A DNA stretch of 7,707 bases from Syntrophomonadaceae bacterium (GCA_007120815.1 SKMY01000202.1:1-7707), one strand, 5' to 3'; shown: positions 1-6,054, counted from the stretch's first letter. Notes: generated by a model from the letters alone, not told the origin. Numbers and translations are program-made.

Positions 1-774
1 GCACTCATCCCGCTGCGAAAGGTATTTGAAACCATGGGATATCGGGTTGAGTGGGAAGGCCAAATGCGTCGAATCACCATCCTGGGCCAGGAGTACCTGG
101 TTGTTCTCTACCTGGATAGTGAGCTTTATTCGATTAATGGCGCGGTCAAAAGGATGGAGCAGCGCCTGGTTGTTGAAAATGGAAGCTCCTTGGTCAGCCT
201 GGATTTTTTCCAAGAGCTGGCAGTGGCTGACAATATAATATGGGATCATCAACAAATAAAACTGACTATTTATTATTCAAAGGGAGAGCCCGCTTTAAAT
301 GGATGGTTAGACAATGATCAAGAAGGCCGGTACGCCAACTTTATCGAAGTACGATTGCCCAGCGGTGAGCAGGTAGAGATTGGGCAAACCTTTGATATCC
401 ATGTTGGAGCCCCTTTTATTCCCGGGATTCATACATATGAGGTTCGGCTTTTTTATGATCCTGAGCGACTTCTCGTTCTAGACATTTTAAACCCGGATTT
501 TCGTTCCGGGCAAGATTATTACAAAAAAACGGTCAATAATAACGAGGGGCAGGTCAGCTATGCCCAGGCAGTGTTAGGTTACCGGACTGGCATACCTTCC
601 CGAAGAATTCTCTTAACGATTCGCGCAGAGGCCTTGAAACAAGGAAAGGTTCCCCTCCTTGAGAATACCCTCAGCGTGGTTATCCTGGATAATGAAGCTC
701 GTAAAATCCCAATATCCCAGGAAGAAGTCACGTTATTTATTGCAAGCCCTGAAGGTGAACACGTCCTGGATTAA
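1..774 (+). CDS. Stalk-domain (Cu amine oxidase N-like) plus cohesin-like surface protein, 5' truncated
   Basis: The reading frame is open from the first base (codon 1 is GCA) and ends at TAA 772-774, so the N-terminus and any signal peptide lie outside the window; 257 residues are visible. Residues 1 to about 92 resemble two copies of the copper amine oxidase N-terminal 'stalk' unit: LIPLRKVF followed by GYRVEWEG, then NGSSLVSLDFF followed by IIWDHQQIKL. Residues about 111-248 look like a cohesin-type beta-sandwich: a 'GEQVEIGQTFDIHV' opening strand, a central LFYDPERL (residues 150-157) matching the cohesin YDP..L signature, and a late 'ILLTIRAEALKQGK' strand. Stalk domains are non-catalytic modules on exported Firmicute proteins; cohesins bind dockerins in cellulosomes, but related folds occur on other surface proteins. 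No dockerin is visible here. The next gene, also stalk-bearing, starts 27 bp downstream and is probably co-transcribed. The stalk call is firm; the cohesin call is moderate. Confidence 0.78.
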   Translation, partial: ALIPLRKVFETMGYRVEWEGQMRRITILGQEYLVVLYLDSELYSINGAVKRMEQRLVVENGSSLVSLDFFQELAVADNIIWDHQQIKLTIYYSKGEPALNGWLDNDQEGRYANFIEVRLPSGEQVEIGQTFDIHVGAPFIPGIHTYEVRLFYDPERLLVLDILNPDFRSGQDYYKKTVNNNEGQVSYAQAVLGYRTGIPSRRILLTIRAEALKQGKVPLLENTLSVVILDNEARKIPISQEEVTLFIASPEGEHVLD

Positions 775-801
775 TGATTCTATTCATGTGAAGGTGGTTT
801 A

Positions 802-2280
802 ATGGGAAAACAGCGCTACATAAAAAACAACCAGGTATTTTCTCCTCTTATCCGGCTAATTATTACGCTTTTAATATGTTTTACGGCAATACTGCTTTTG
901 AGGGTTGAAGCCAAATCAGAAGATTTGGCCCTGAACAGCTCTCCTGAAATGCAGGTACGCGTTGTTTTAAATGACTGGCTTCTCCAAATGGATGTGTATC
1001 CGCCTATCGAAGACGGCCGGGTGCTCCTTCCCCTGCGATTTGTTAGTGAAGCCGTCGGGGCCCAGGTGGAGTGGGATGAGGTTTCCCGGTCCATTAAGGT
1101 AATCAAAGAAGGAATCGCACTGGAAATGACCATTGATCACCATACGGCCCGGGTTAATAACCGGGAAGTCCCCCTTGATGTGCCGCCTCGAATCATCCAG
1201 GGACGCACTCTGGTGCCGCTGCGGTTCCTGGGCGAACACCTGGAAGCAGAGGTTCAATGGGATTCCAAACAGCGCGTGGTATTTTTGAATTACGAAGGCC
1301 TGCCAGAGCCACCCAGGCACGGGGATCGGCTATTTGATCCAAATGAACCGCTGGAGGTGCGGCCTGAACATTCTCTGGTAAATCGCTATGGGCACTATTA
1401 TGAAGACATCGAGGCAGTCATTGAGACCTACGGGGTTCAGCTAGGGGACCACGAGGATTCGGTTCGCAGCCTTCTTGGCCGTCCATCCTGGGAGAAAGCC
1501 ACAATTTACGGCTATAGGTGGCTGGCCTTCCCGGATGCAGATCGATACTTGGCCCTTGGGATACAAGACGATAGAGTTGTTGTCATTTATGTAGCCGGCG
1601 ATCAGTGGCAGCTGGGGCCCATCAATGAAACATCGACGCGGGGAGCCTTAGAGAACCGTTTTGAATTAACTCAAACCTTTTTAATCAAAAAACTCCATTC
1701 TTATTTCAGGCTCAGCTTGCCGGTCGTCACCTATGAACATACCATGATTACATTTTACCCCGACCATTTGAATGGCAACAGGATAGCAGCTGTACGCCTG
1801 GAAGACAGATCCGTGGCAGAAAACAGGTTTGCGGAATTTTATCTTGCCCGCTCTCGGCAGGGAAGCAGGGACCGGGTACCTGTAGAACAGACCCGCCAGG
1901 CTGAAGCAGCAGATGAACGACTGCTTTTCGACCTGGCAAATTACGAACGATCACGTAGAGGGATATCGCCGTTAAGCTGGCACCCTGCAGCCGCCCGCGC
2001 TGCTTTAAACCACAGTCGTGAAATGTATTTCCATGACTACTTCAGCCACGTGTCCAAGGTGACGGGTAAAGGCCCGTCGGCTCGTCTTGATGAACAGGGT
2101 GTGAATTTTCGGAGCATGGGGGAAAACATTGCCCGGGGTCAGATGGATGCTATAGAAGCTCACCACGGATTAATGAACAGCCCCTACCACCGGCCAGCTA
2201 TTTTAAATCATCAATATCGTTCCTTGGGCGTGGGGGTCTTTGGAGAGTGCTATACGCAAAAGTTTGTGACTGAATTTTAG
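802..2280 (+). CDS. Secreted stalk-domain protein with CAP-associated and CAP (SCP/YkwD-like) domains
   Basis: This 492-residue protein has an N-terminal export signal: basic start, hydrophobic stretch at about 17-33, possible cleavage after V35-E-A37. Residues about 51-163 hold two copper amine oxidase N-like stalk repeats (RVLLPLRFVSEAVGAQVEWD, then RTLVPLRFLGEHLEAEVQWD). Residues about 203-345 match the CAP-associated N-terminal region of YkwD-type proteins, including the 'LLGRPSWE..IYGYRWLAF' stretch. Residues about 372-492 are a CAP domain: NHSREM (H404), DYFSH (H416), GENIARG (E441) and MNSPYHRPAIL (H463), the usual His/Glu cavity residues, ending in a GVGV...YTQKF strand. Bacterial CAP proteins are extracellular; the biochemical role of most is unknown. 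The start is supported by AAGGTGG at 791-797, 4 nt before ATG. It probably forms an operon with the preceding stalk protein. Domain calls are firm, function is open. Confidence 0.9.
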   Translation: MGKQRYIKNNQVFSPLIRLIITLLICFTAILLLRVEAKSEDLALNSSPEMQVRVVLNDWLLQMDVYPPIEDGRVLLPLRFVSEAVGAQVEWDEVSRSIKVIKEGIALEMTIDHHTARVNNREVPLDVPPRIIQGRTLVPLRFLGEHLEAEVQWDSKQRVVFLNYEGLPEPPRHGDRLFDPNEPLEVRPEHSLVNRYGHYYEDIEAVIETYGVQLGDHEDSVRSLLGRPSWEKATIYGYRWLAFPDADRYLALGIQDDRVVVIYVAGDQWQLGPINETSTRGALENRFELTQTFLIKKLHSYFRLSLPVVTYEHTMITFYPDHLNGNRIAAVRLEDRSVAENRFAEFYLARSRQGSRDRVPVEQTRQAEAADERLLFDLANYERSRRGISPLSWHPAAARAALNHSREMYFHDYFSHVSKVTGKGPSARLDEQGVNFRSMGENIARGQMDAIEAHHGLMNSPYHRPAILNHQYRSLGVGVFGECYTQKFVTEF

Positions 2281-2359
2281 GGTGGGAAACCGGGTCTTGG
2301 TGCAAAGGATTTTCTTTCCTGCCCGTAAATTAAAGGTTCTCTTGACATTTTATAACATG

Positions 2360-2388
2360 TTGCCTGCGTTTCAGCTATCCATTATAAT
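2360..2388 (+). promoter_or_regulatory. Sigma-A-type promoter for the LCP gene
   Basis: TTGCCT (2360-2365), a 17-bp spacer and a perfect TATAAT (2383-2388). Transcription would start near 2395, giving a leader of about 30 nt before ATG 2427 with AGGAAAGGA at 2409-2417. The same two hexamers with the same spacer occur at the DUF134 promoter on the other strand. Confidence 0.7.
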
Positions 2389-2426
2389 AGGTATTAAGAC
2401 GAAATACCAGGAAAGGAACTTGGTTA

Positions 2427-3395
2427 ATGAGCAAAAAACCCTCGAAAAAAAGCAAAAAAAAGAAAAAACTGTCCAATCGCAACCTTTTAATCATCACATC
2501 ACTGGTTATTGCTGCTGTTTTAATTGGTACTGGTATTTGGTTGAAAACCTTGTGGGATGAAATATACGATGACTCATCGTCTGCTTCGGCATCTGAAGAA
2601 CGGAATACCGAGGGAAGCGATAAAAGTGAAAGCCCGAGAGAATCCCTTCCGGACATTATGAATGTTATGATCTTAGGGCTTGACTCCCGCGACCGGACGA
2701 TGCGGGCTGACACCATTATGCTGCTGGTTTTAAACCGGAAGACAAATGAAATAAACATTGTCTCCATTCCCCGGGATATGCGCGTTAATCTCCCCGGCCG
2801 CGGCCCGGACAAAATCAATCACGCGTATGCTTTTGGTGAAGTGGCCTTAACCCGGGATGCCCTGGAGGATTTTTTGGACGTGAAAATAGACCACTACATG
2901 ACAACAGATTTCGACGGATTTACAAATATCGTTGACATTTTGGGCGGAATTGAGCTGGAAGTGGAGCAGCGAATGCGCTACTATGGTATTGATGTGACCA
3001 TAGAGCTAGACCCGGGACTGCAAAAGCTGGACGGAGATAAAGCCCTGCAGTATGTTCGCTACCGCAGTGATGGTCGAGGTGATATAGGGCGAGTAGAAAG
3101 ACAGCAGAAATTTGTTAAAGCCTTTATTCAGGAGCTCCTCACCTTTAAAAACATTTTAAAAGTTCCCCGTTTACTTCCTGAACTGGCGGAAAATATGAAA
3201 ACAGACCTGGAGCTAAACCAGGCGATTATGTTGGCCAACAAGCTGAAAAACGTTGACTTTGATGAAATTAACACCACGACGTTACCTGGAACCCCGCGAT
3301 ATATTGAAGGCATTAGTTATGTGCTGCCCGATGAAGAAGGTATTCAGGATGTGGTAAATCGCTATATTCGGGGCATCCAAGAAAAACAATCTTAA
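2427..3395 (+). CDS. LytR-CpsA-Psr (LCP) family wall-polymer ligase
   Basis: LCP enzymes are membrane-anchored phosphotransferases that move lipid-linked anionic polymers such as teichoic acids onto peptidoglycan on the outer face of the membrane. The 322-residue protein has a very basic cytoplasmic N-terminus (residues 2-18, mostly Lys/Ser), one transmembrane helix at about 20-38, a Ser/Glu-rich linker (about 48-73), and an LCP domain at about 77-240. Visible hallmarks are MILGLDSRD (81-89), MRADT (92-96), VSIPRDMRV (112-120), KINHAYAFG (129-137), a GG-I-E strand, and LQYVRYRSDGRGDIGRVERQQ (R211, R213, D219, R222, R225, Q226). These supply the Asp and Arg residues that bind the pyrophosphate-lipid substrate in known LCP structures. 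Start: ATG with AGGAAAGGA upstream at good spacing. The neighbouring tagA-like gene supports a role in attaching a teichoic-acid-like polymer. Which TagT/U/V-type paralogue it is cannot be told. Confidence 0.94.
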   Translation: MSKKPSKKSKKKKKLSNRNLLIITSLVIAAVLIGTGIWLKTLWDEIYDDSSSASASEERNTEGSDKSESPRESLPDIMNVMILGLDSRDRTMRADTIMLLVLNRKTNEINIVSIPRDMRVNLPGRGPDKINHAYAFGEVALTRDALEDFLDVKIDHYMTTDFDGFTNIVDILGGIELEVEQRMRYYGIDVTIELDPGLQKLDGDKALQYVRYRSDGRGDIGRVERQQKFVKAFIQELLTFKNILKVPRLLPELAENMKTDLELNQAIMLANKLKNVDFDEINTTTLPGTPRYIEGISYVLPDEEGIQDVVNRYIRGIQEKQS

Positions 3396-3502
3396 GGTGT
3401 TTAAAACATCTTGACAGGGCGAAAAACCCCGCAAGGAAAAGCGCCGTATCAAAATTTTTGGATGATTGATGATTCTATGTAGAGCTGTTTTTCGTGGCTG
3501 CT

Positions 3503-3541
3503 CCCTTCTCGCCTGACCTGGCTGGTGAAGGGATTTTTCTT
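3503..3541 (+). terminator. Terminator- or attenuator-like hairpin in the tagA leader
   Basis: CCCTTC (3503-3508) pairs with GAAGGG (3527-3532), and an inner GCC (3511-3513) can pair with GGC (3520-3522). The run ATTTTTCTT follows at once (3533-3541). The outer stem is 6 bp with an internal loop, so it is modest. The tagA ribosome site starts only 3 nt after the U-tract, leaving no room for a separate promoter in between. If the hairpin works, it would act on transcripts entering tagA from the LCP gene. Confidence 0.4.
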
Positions 3542-3543
3542 GG

Positions 3544-3554
3544 AAAGGAAGAGG
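3544..3554 (+). promoter_or_regulatory. Ribosome binding site fixing the tagA start at 3558
   Basis: AAAGGAAGAGG; the AAAGGA core (3544-3549) lies 8 nt before ATG 3558. The frame stays open to a GTG at 3525, but that codon sits inside the hairpin stem and has no comparable ribosome site, so ATG 3558 is preferred. Confidence 0.75.
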
Positions 3555-3557
3555 TCA

Positions 3558-4340
3558 ATGGGGGTAAAAAGAAGCCAAAATGCAGCGCCAAAAAAAAGAG
3601 CACATGTTTTGGGACAGCCCGTTGATTGTGTAACCATGGAAGAGGCGGTGGATCTGGTTCGCCAGGCATGGACAGGAAACGAGGTTTACCATGTTGTTAC
3701 AGCCAACGCGGAAATGATTTATTCCAGCAACCGAGACCCGGAATTGGCTCAAATTATCCATTCGGCTGATTTGGTGACAGCTGATGGGGCCGGTGTGGTC
3801 AAAGCATCACGGCTTCTGGGATGCCCGGCTCCTGAAAGAGTCGCCGGGTTTGACCTCATGACTGAATGCCTTAAAGAAGCAGCCCGCTTCCAGGTCCCCA
3901 TATACCTGCTGGGTGCTCATCCCGACATTTTAGGCCAGGCTTTGTGCCGGGCCAAAGAGTGCTACCCCGGACTTCAAGTGGTAGGAAGCCATCACGGCTA
4001 CTTTGACCCGGGCGAACAGGAGAAAATTCTAAGTGACATTAAAAAATGCCGGCCGGGCCTTCTATTGGTTGCTATGGGTGTTCCTCGACAGGAAAAATGG
4101 ATTAAACAGCATAAGAAAAAGCTGCCACCCTGTGCCGTTATCGGCGTAGGTGGCAGCTTTGATGTATTAGCGGGAAAAATACGTCGTGCTCCTTTGTGGG
4201 TACAAAAGGCCGGCATGGAATGGCTGTACCGCATAATAAAAGAACCTTACCGCATCAAGCGTGCTCCTGCCCTTCCTTTATTCTTGTTGCTTGTTCTTTT
4301 GCAGGCAGCAGGCTTAAAACGGTTATCCAAAAAGACGTGA
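3558..4340 (+). CDS. tagA: TagA/WecG/CpsF family glycosyltransferase (UDP-ManNAc transferase type)
   Basis: Family members transfer N-acetylmannosamine (or a related sugar) from UDP to undecaprenyl-PP-GlcNAc, the first committed step of wall teichoic acid linkage-unit synthesis, at the inner membrane face. From ATG 3558 the protein has 260 residues. Family motifs are VVTANAEM (T48), TADGAGV (D76), ERVAGFDL (R94), YLLGA, AMGVPRQEKW (Q178) and GVGGSFDVLAGK. As I recall, catalytic or binding residues in Thermoanaerobacter italicus TagA are T37, D65, R83 and Q167; all four recur here with a constant offset of 11. The C-terminal appendage arginines R214, R221 and R224 correspond to R225, R232 and R235. 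Residues 238-253 form a hydrophobic segment fitting membrane association. The LCP gene upstream fits the same pathway. The sugar specificity is inferred. The gene converges on leuB, leaving 13 bp between stops, and contains the leftward terminator at 4111-4160. Confidence 0.92.
   Translation: MGVKRSQNAAPKKRAHVLGQPVDCVTMEEAVDLVRQAWTGNEVYHVVTANAEMIYSSNRDPELAQIIHSADLVTADGAGVVKASRLLGCPAPERVAGFDLMTECLKEAARFQVPIYLLGAHPDILGQALCRAKECYPGLQVVGSHHGYFDPGEQEKILSDIKKCRPGLLLVAMGVPRQEKWIKQHKKKLPPCAVIGVGGSFDVLAGKIRRAPLWVQKAGMEWLYRIIKEPYRIKRAPALPLFLLLVLLQAAGLKRLSKKT
4111..4160 (-). terminator. Strong leftward intrinsic terminator inside the tagA coding sequence
   Basis: A perfect 12-bp inverted repeat: AAAGCTGCCACC (4118-4129) and GGTGGCAGCTTT (4149-4160). 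The 19-nt loop contains GCCG-TTAT-CGGC (4134-4145), and U-A, G-U and U-G pairs nearly join the two stems around one bulged C (4130). Read leftward, the stem ends in GGTGGCAGC followed by TTTTTCTTAT, the classic GC stem plus U-tract. Read rightward, only three T follow. It lies 194 nt beyond the leuB stop codon, and there is no better terminator for leuB in the 13-bp gap. It falls on tagA codons for KKLPPCAVIGVGGSF. Confidence 0.72.
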
Positions 4341-4353
4341 CATGAGGAAGATC

Positions 4354-5412
4354 TTATTTAAGGTATTCGATAACCAGGTCGCCGACCTCCGAAGTACTGT
4401 ATCCCATGCGCCCGGCAGATAGGCTTTTAATTTTTTCCTGGCAGACAGACATTACAGCCTGCTCGATTGCATTAGCCGCTTCTTTTTCCCCCAGGTGATC
4501 CAGCATCATACTGCCGGCACATATTGATGCCAGCGGATTGATCACGTTTTGCCCGGTATATTTAGGGGCTGAACCACCGATGGGTTCAAACATGGACGTG
4601 CCTTTCGGGTTGATATTACCCCCGGCGGCAATGCCCATGCCACCCTGGATAATGGCTCCCAGGTCGGTTATAATATCACCGAACATGTTATCTGTGACGA
4701 TCACATCAAAGAATTCCGGGTCTTTAACCATCCACATCACCACGGCATCGACATGCCCGTAGTCTTTCTCAATATCAGGATAGTCTTCGCCAACGTCGTG
4801 AAAAGCTCTTTCCCAGAGATCAAAGGCATAGGTCAAAACATTGGTCTTCCCGCAGAGGGTTAATTTTTTATTTTTTCCCCGCTGCCTGCAGTACTCAAAA
4901 GCATAACGCAAACACCTCTCTACACCCATGCGGGTGTTAATCGATTCTTGTACCGCGACTTCATGAGGCGTTCCCTTACGGAGAAATCCACCGCTTCCCG
5001 CATATAGCCCTTCCGTATTTTCCCTGACAACCACAAAATCGATGTCTTCCGGATGCTTGTTTTTTAATGGTGTTTCGATGCCGGGGTAAAGTTTAACAGG
5101 GCGCAGGTTTATGTATTGATCCAGTTCAAAACGCAGCTTAAGCAGGATCCCCTTTTCCAGGATGCCCGGTTTGACGTCAGGATGGCCGATAGCTCCTAGA
5201 AAAATAGCCTGGTATTGCTTTAATTCTTCTACGGCGTTTTCTGGAAGTACTTCTCCAGTTTCCAAATAATAATCCCCGCCGTAATTAAAGTCAGTAAAAT
5301 CCAGGGAAAACCCATATTTATCTGATGCCGCATTTAAAACTTTTATCCCTTCACGCACCATTTCAGGGCCTGTTCCGTCTCCAGATATAACCGCGATACG
5401 ATAACTGCTCAT
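4354..5412 (-). CDS. leuB: 3-isopropylmalate dehydrogenase-type beta-decarboxylating dehydrogenase
   Basis: The family oxidises and decarboxylates 2-hydroxy acids such as 3-isopropylmalate in cytoplasmic leucine synthesis, with Mg/Mn and NAD(P). The 352-residue length is normal. Motifs: ISGDGTGPE (9-17), ILLKLRFELDQYINLRP (R94, R104), VVVRENTEGLYAG (R130, Y137), GKTNVLTYAFDLW (K189), HVDAVVM (D222) and VTDNMFGDIITDLG (D246, D250), giving the catalytic Tyr/Lys pair and metal-binding Asp residues. Leu90-Leu91 before R94 fit an isopropylmalate pocket, and the E-K-G-I-L-L-K-L-R stretch resembles actinobacterial LeuB. Oddly, the cofactor loop reads GGSAPKYTGQ (279-288) rather than HGSAPDIAG, the Lys-Tyr pair of NADP isocitrate dehydrogenase. 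Start: AAGGAGGT at 5419-5426 (complement), 6 nt before ATG. No leuA/C/D is nearby, so tartrate or D-malate dehydrogenase remains possible. It follows the DUF134 gene by 98 bp on the same strand. Confidence 0.82.
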   Translation of the reverse strand: MSSYRIAVISGDGTGPEMVREGIKVLNAASDKYGFSLDFTDFNYGGDYYLETGEVLPENAVEELKQYQAIFLGAIGHPDVKPGILEKGILLKLRFELDQYINLRPVKLYPGIETPLKNKHPEDIDFVVVRENTEGLYAGSGGFLRKGTPHEVAVQESINTRMGVERCLRYAFEYCRQRGKNKKLTLCGKTNVLTYAFDLWERAFHDVGEDYPDIEKDYGHVDAVVMWMVKDPEFFDVIVTDNMFGDIITDLGAIIQGGMGIAAGGNINPKGTSMFEPIGGSAPKYTGQNVINPLASICAGSMMLDHLGEKEAANAIEQAVMSVCQEKIKSLSAGRMGYSTSEVGDLVIEYLK

Positions 5413-5510
5413 CTATTTACCTCCTTGTCCACTGGACCATAAAAGAATGCCTTCACGTTTTTTAAAATAATCAAAGCGTTTGTAGAACTGCACGGCCCGG
5501 GTTGTCTCTT

Positions 5511-5984
5511 TTATTTCAGGTGTTTGTTATGTGGGCCCTTCTTTGACGTCATGTTTGCTTCACTTTCCGGGTGGCAATGGGGACACGGGATGTCCGGGTT
5601 TTGGGCATAAGTTTCCAGGGGTTTTTCTTTCCTGCCGTGACCCTGCCCGGCGTGGGCTCTGGGTTCGCACTGTTGGCATTGGAGTCGCCCCAATGCCAAT
5701 TGAAAATTGCCACCTTCAATCCTAATGGCTTTTCCCTCAACAAGGGAGCGGGCCACTTTTGCCCGGGCTGATGAGATAATACGGTGGAAAGTAGGTCGGG
5801 ATATGCCCATACGTTTTGCACAGGCTTCCTGCTCCAGGCCTTCAAGGTCTTTCAGGCGTATCGCTTCCAGTTCTTCAAAGCCAAGGCATTCTTCCTTAAG
5901 ATGCTTTAAAGGGACACCGGCGGGCTTAAAGTAAGTTAGGTGAGGGACAAAAGCAACCTTGCGTGACTTAGGGGGCCTTGGCAT
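5511..5984 (-). CDS. DUF134 (UPF0251) helix-turn-helix protein with CxxC/CxxC tail
   Basis: A 157-residue predicted DNA-binding protein. The N-terminus MPRPPKSRKVAFVP, then LTYFKPAGVPL, is diagnostic of DUF134. Residues about 37-85 (LEAIRLKDLEGLEQEACAKRMGIS, then RPTFHRIISSARAKVA) form a sigma-region-4-like helix-turn-helix, ending with LVEGKAIRIEGG. The C-terminal third carries C103-x2-C106 and C134-x2-C137-H138, separated by a charged His/Gly-rich segment, suggesting a zinc- or other metal-binding ribbon; this is inferred. DUF134 proteins are uncharacterised putative regulators often seen near metal- or cofactor-related genes. Start: AAAGGAG upstream, 9 nt from ATG, plus a good promoter at 6026-6054. 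It probably heads a two-gene transcript with the leuB-type gene; whether it regulates that gene is unknown. The coding sequence contains a 10-bp inverted repeat at 5673-5699. Confidence 0.9.
   Translation of the reverse strand: MPRPPKSRKVAFVPHLTYFKPAGVPLKHLKEECLGFEELEAIRLKDLEGLEQEACAKRMGISRPTFHRIISSARAKVARSLVEGKAIRIEGGNFQLALGRLQCQQCEPRAHAGQGHGRKEKPLETYAQNPDIPCPHCHPESEANMTSKKGPHNKHLK
5673..5699. repeat. Perfect 10-bp inverted repeat within the DUF134 gene
   Basis: TTGGCATTGG (5673-5682) and CCAATGCCAA (5690-5699) around a 7-nt loop (agtcgcc). There is no U-tract on either strand, so it is not an intrinsic terminator. It overlaps codons for LALGRLQCQ, just before the first CxxC. It could be an mRNA hairpin, a protein-binding dyad, or chance. 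Confidence 0.6.
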
Positions 5985-6025
5985 ATACCCACACTCCTTT
6001 CAAAGGCTCAGAAAAATTACTATTA

Positions 6026-6054
6026 ATTATACCTGATGAAGGAGGAAAAGGCAA
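6026..6054 (-). promoter_or_regulatory. Sigma-A-type promoter for DUF134-leuB
   Basis: On the minus strand, TTGCCT (6054-6049), a 17-bp spacer and TATAAT (6031-6026). The predicted start near 6019 gives a leader of about 35 nt containing AAAGGAG. It fires leftward, away from the lysC promoter in the same intergenic region. Confidence 0.7.

Noticed and set aside
967..1320. 117-codon minus-strand ORF inside the CAP gene, and other antisense or out-of-frame ORFs (e.g. 2375-2818 -, 2282-2560 +, 5549-5845 -)
   Set aside because: They lie opposite or across genes with clear family motifs, lack plausible ribosome sites, and their translations show no recognisable domain.
2342..2347. Perfect TTGACA upstream of the LCP gene as a -35 element
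   Set aside because: The TATAAT lies 35 bp downstream, too far, and no other -10 sits at 16-18 bp. TTGCCT at 2360 fits the TATAAT with a 17-bp spacer.
3411..3416. TTGACA after the LCP gene as a tagA promoter
   Set aside because: No -10-like hexamer lies at 16-19 bp spacing (the sequence there is CAAGGAAAA-like).
3525..3557. GTG 3525 as an earlier tagA start
   Set aside because: It lies within the hairpin stem and has no good ribosome site, and ATG 3558 has AAAGGA at 8 nt. Residue spacing also matches known TagA well with the later start.
4410..4434. Rightward terminator for tagA inside leuB
   Set aside because: The T-rich run TTTTAATTTTTT is attractive, but the stem before it is only about 3 bp (GCC/GGC).
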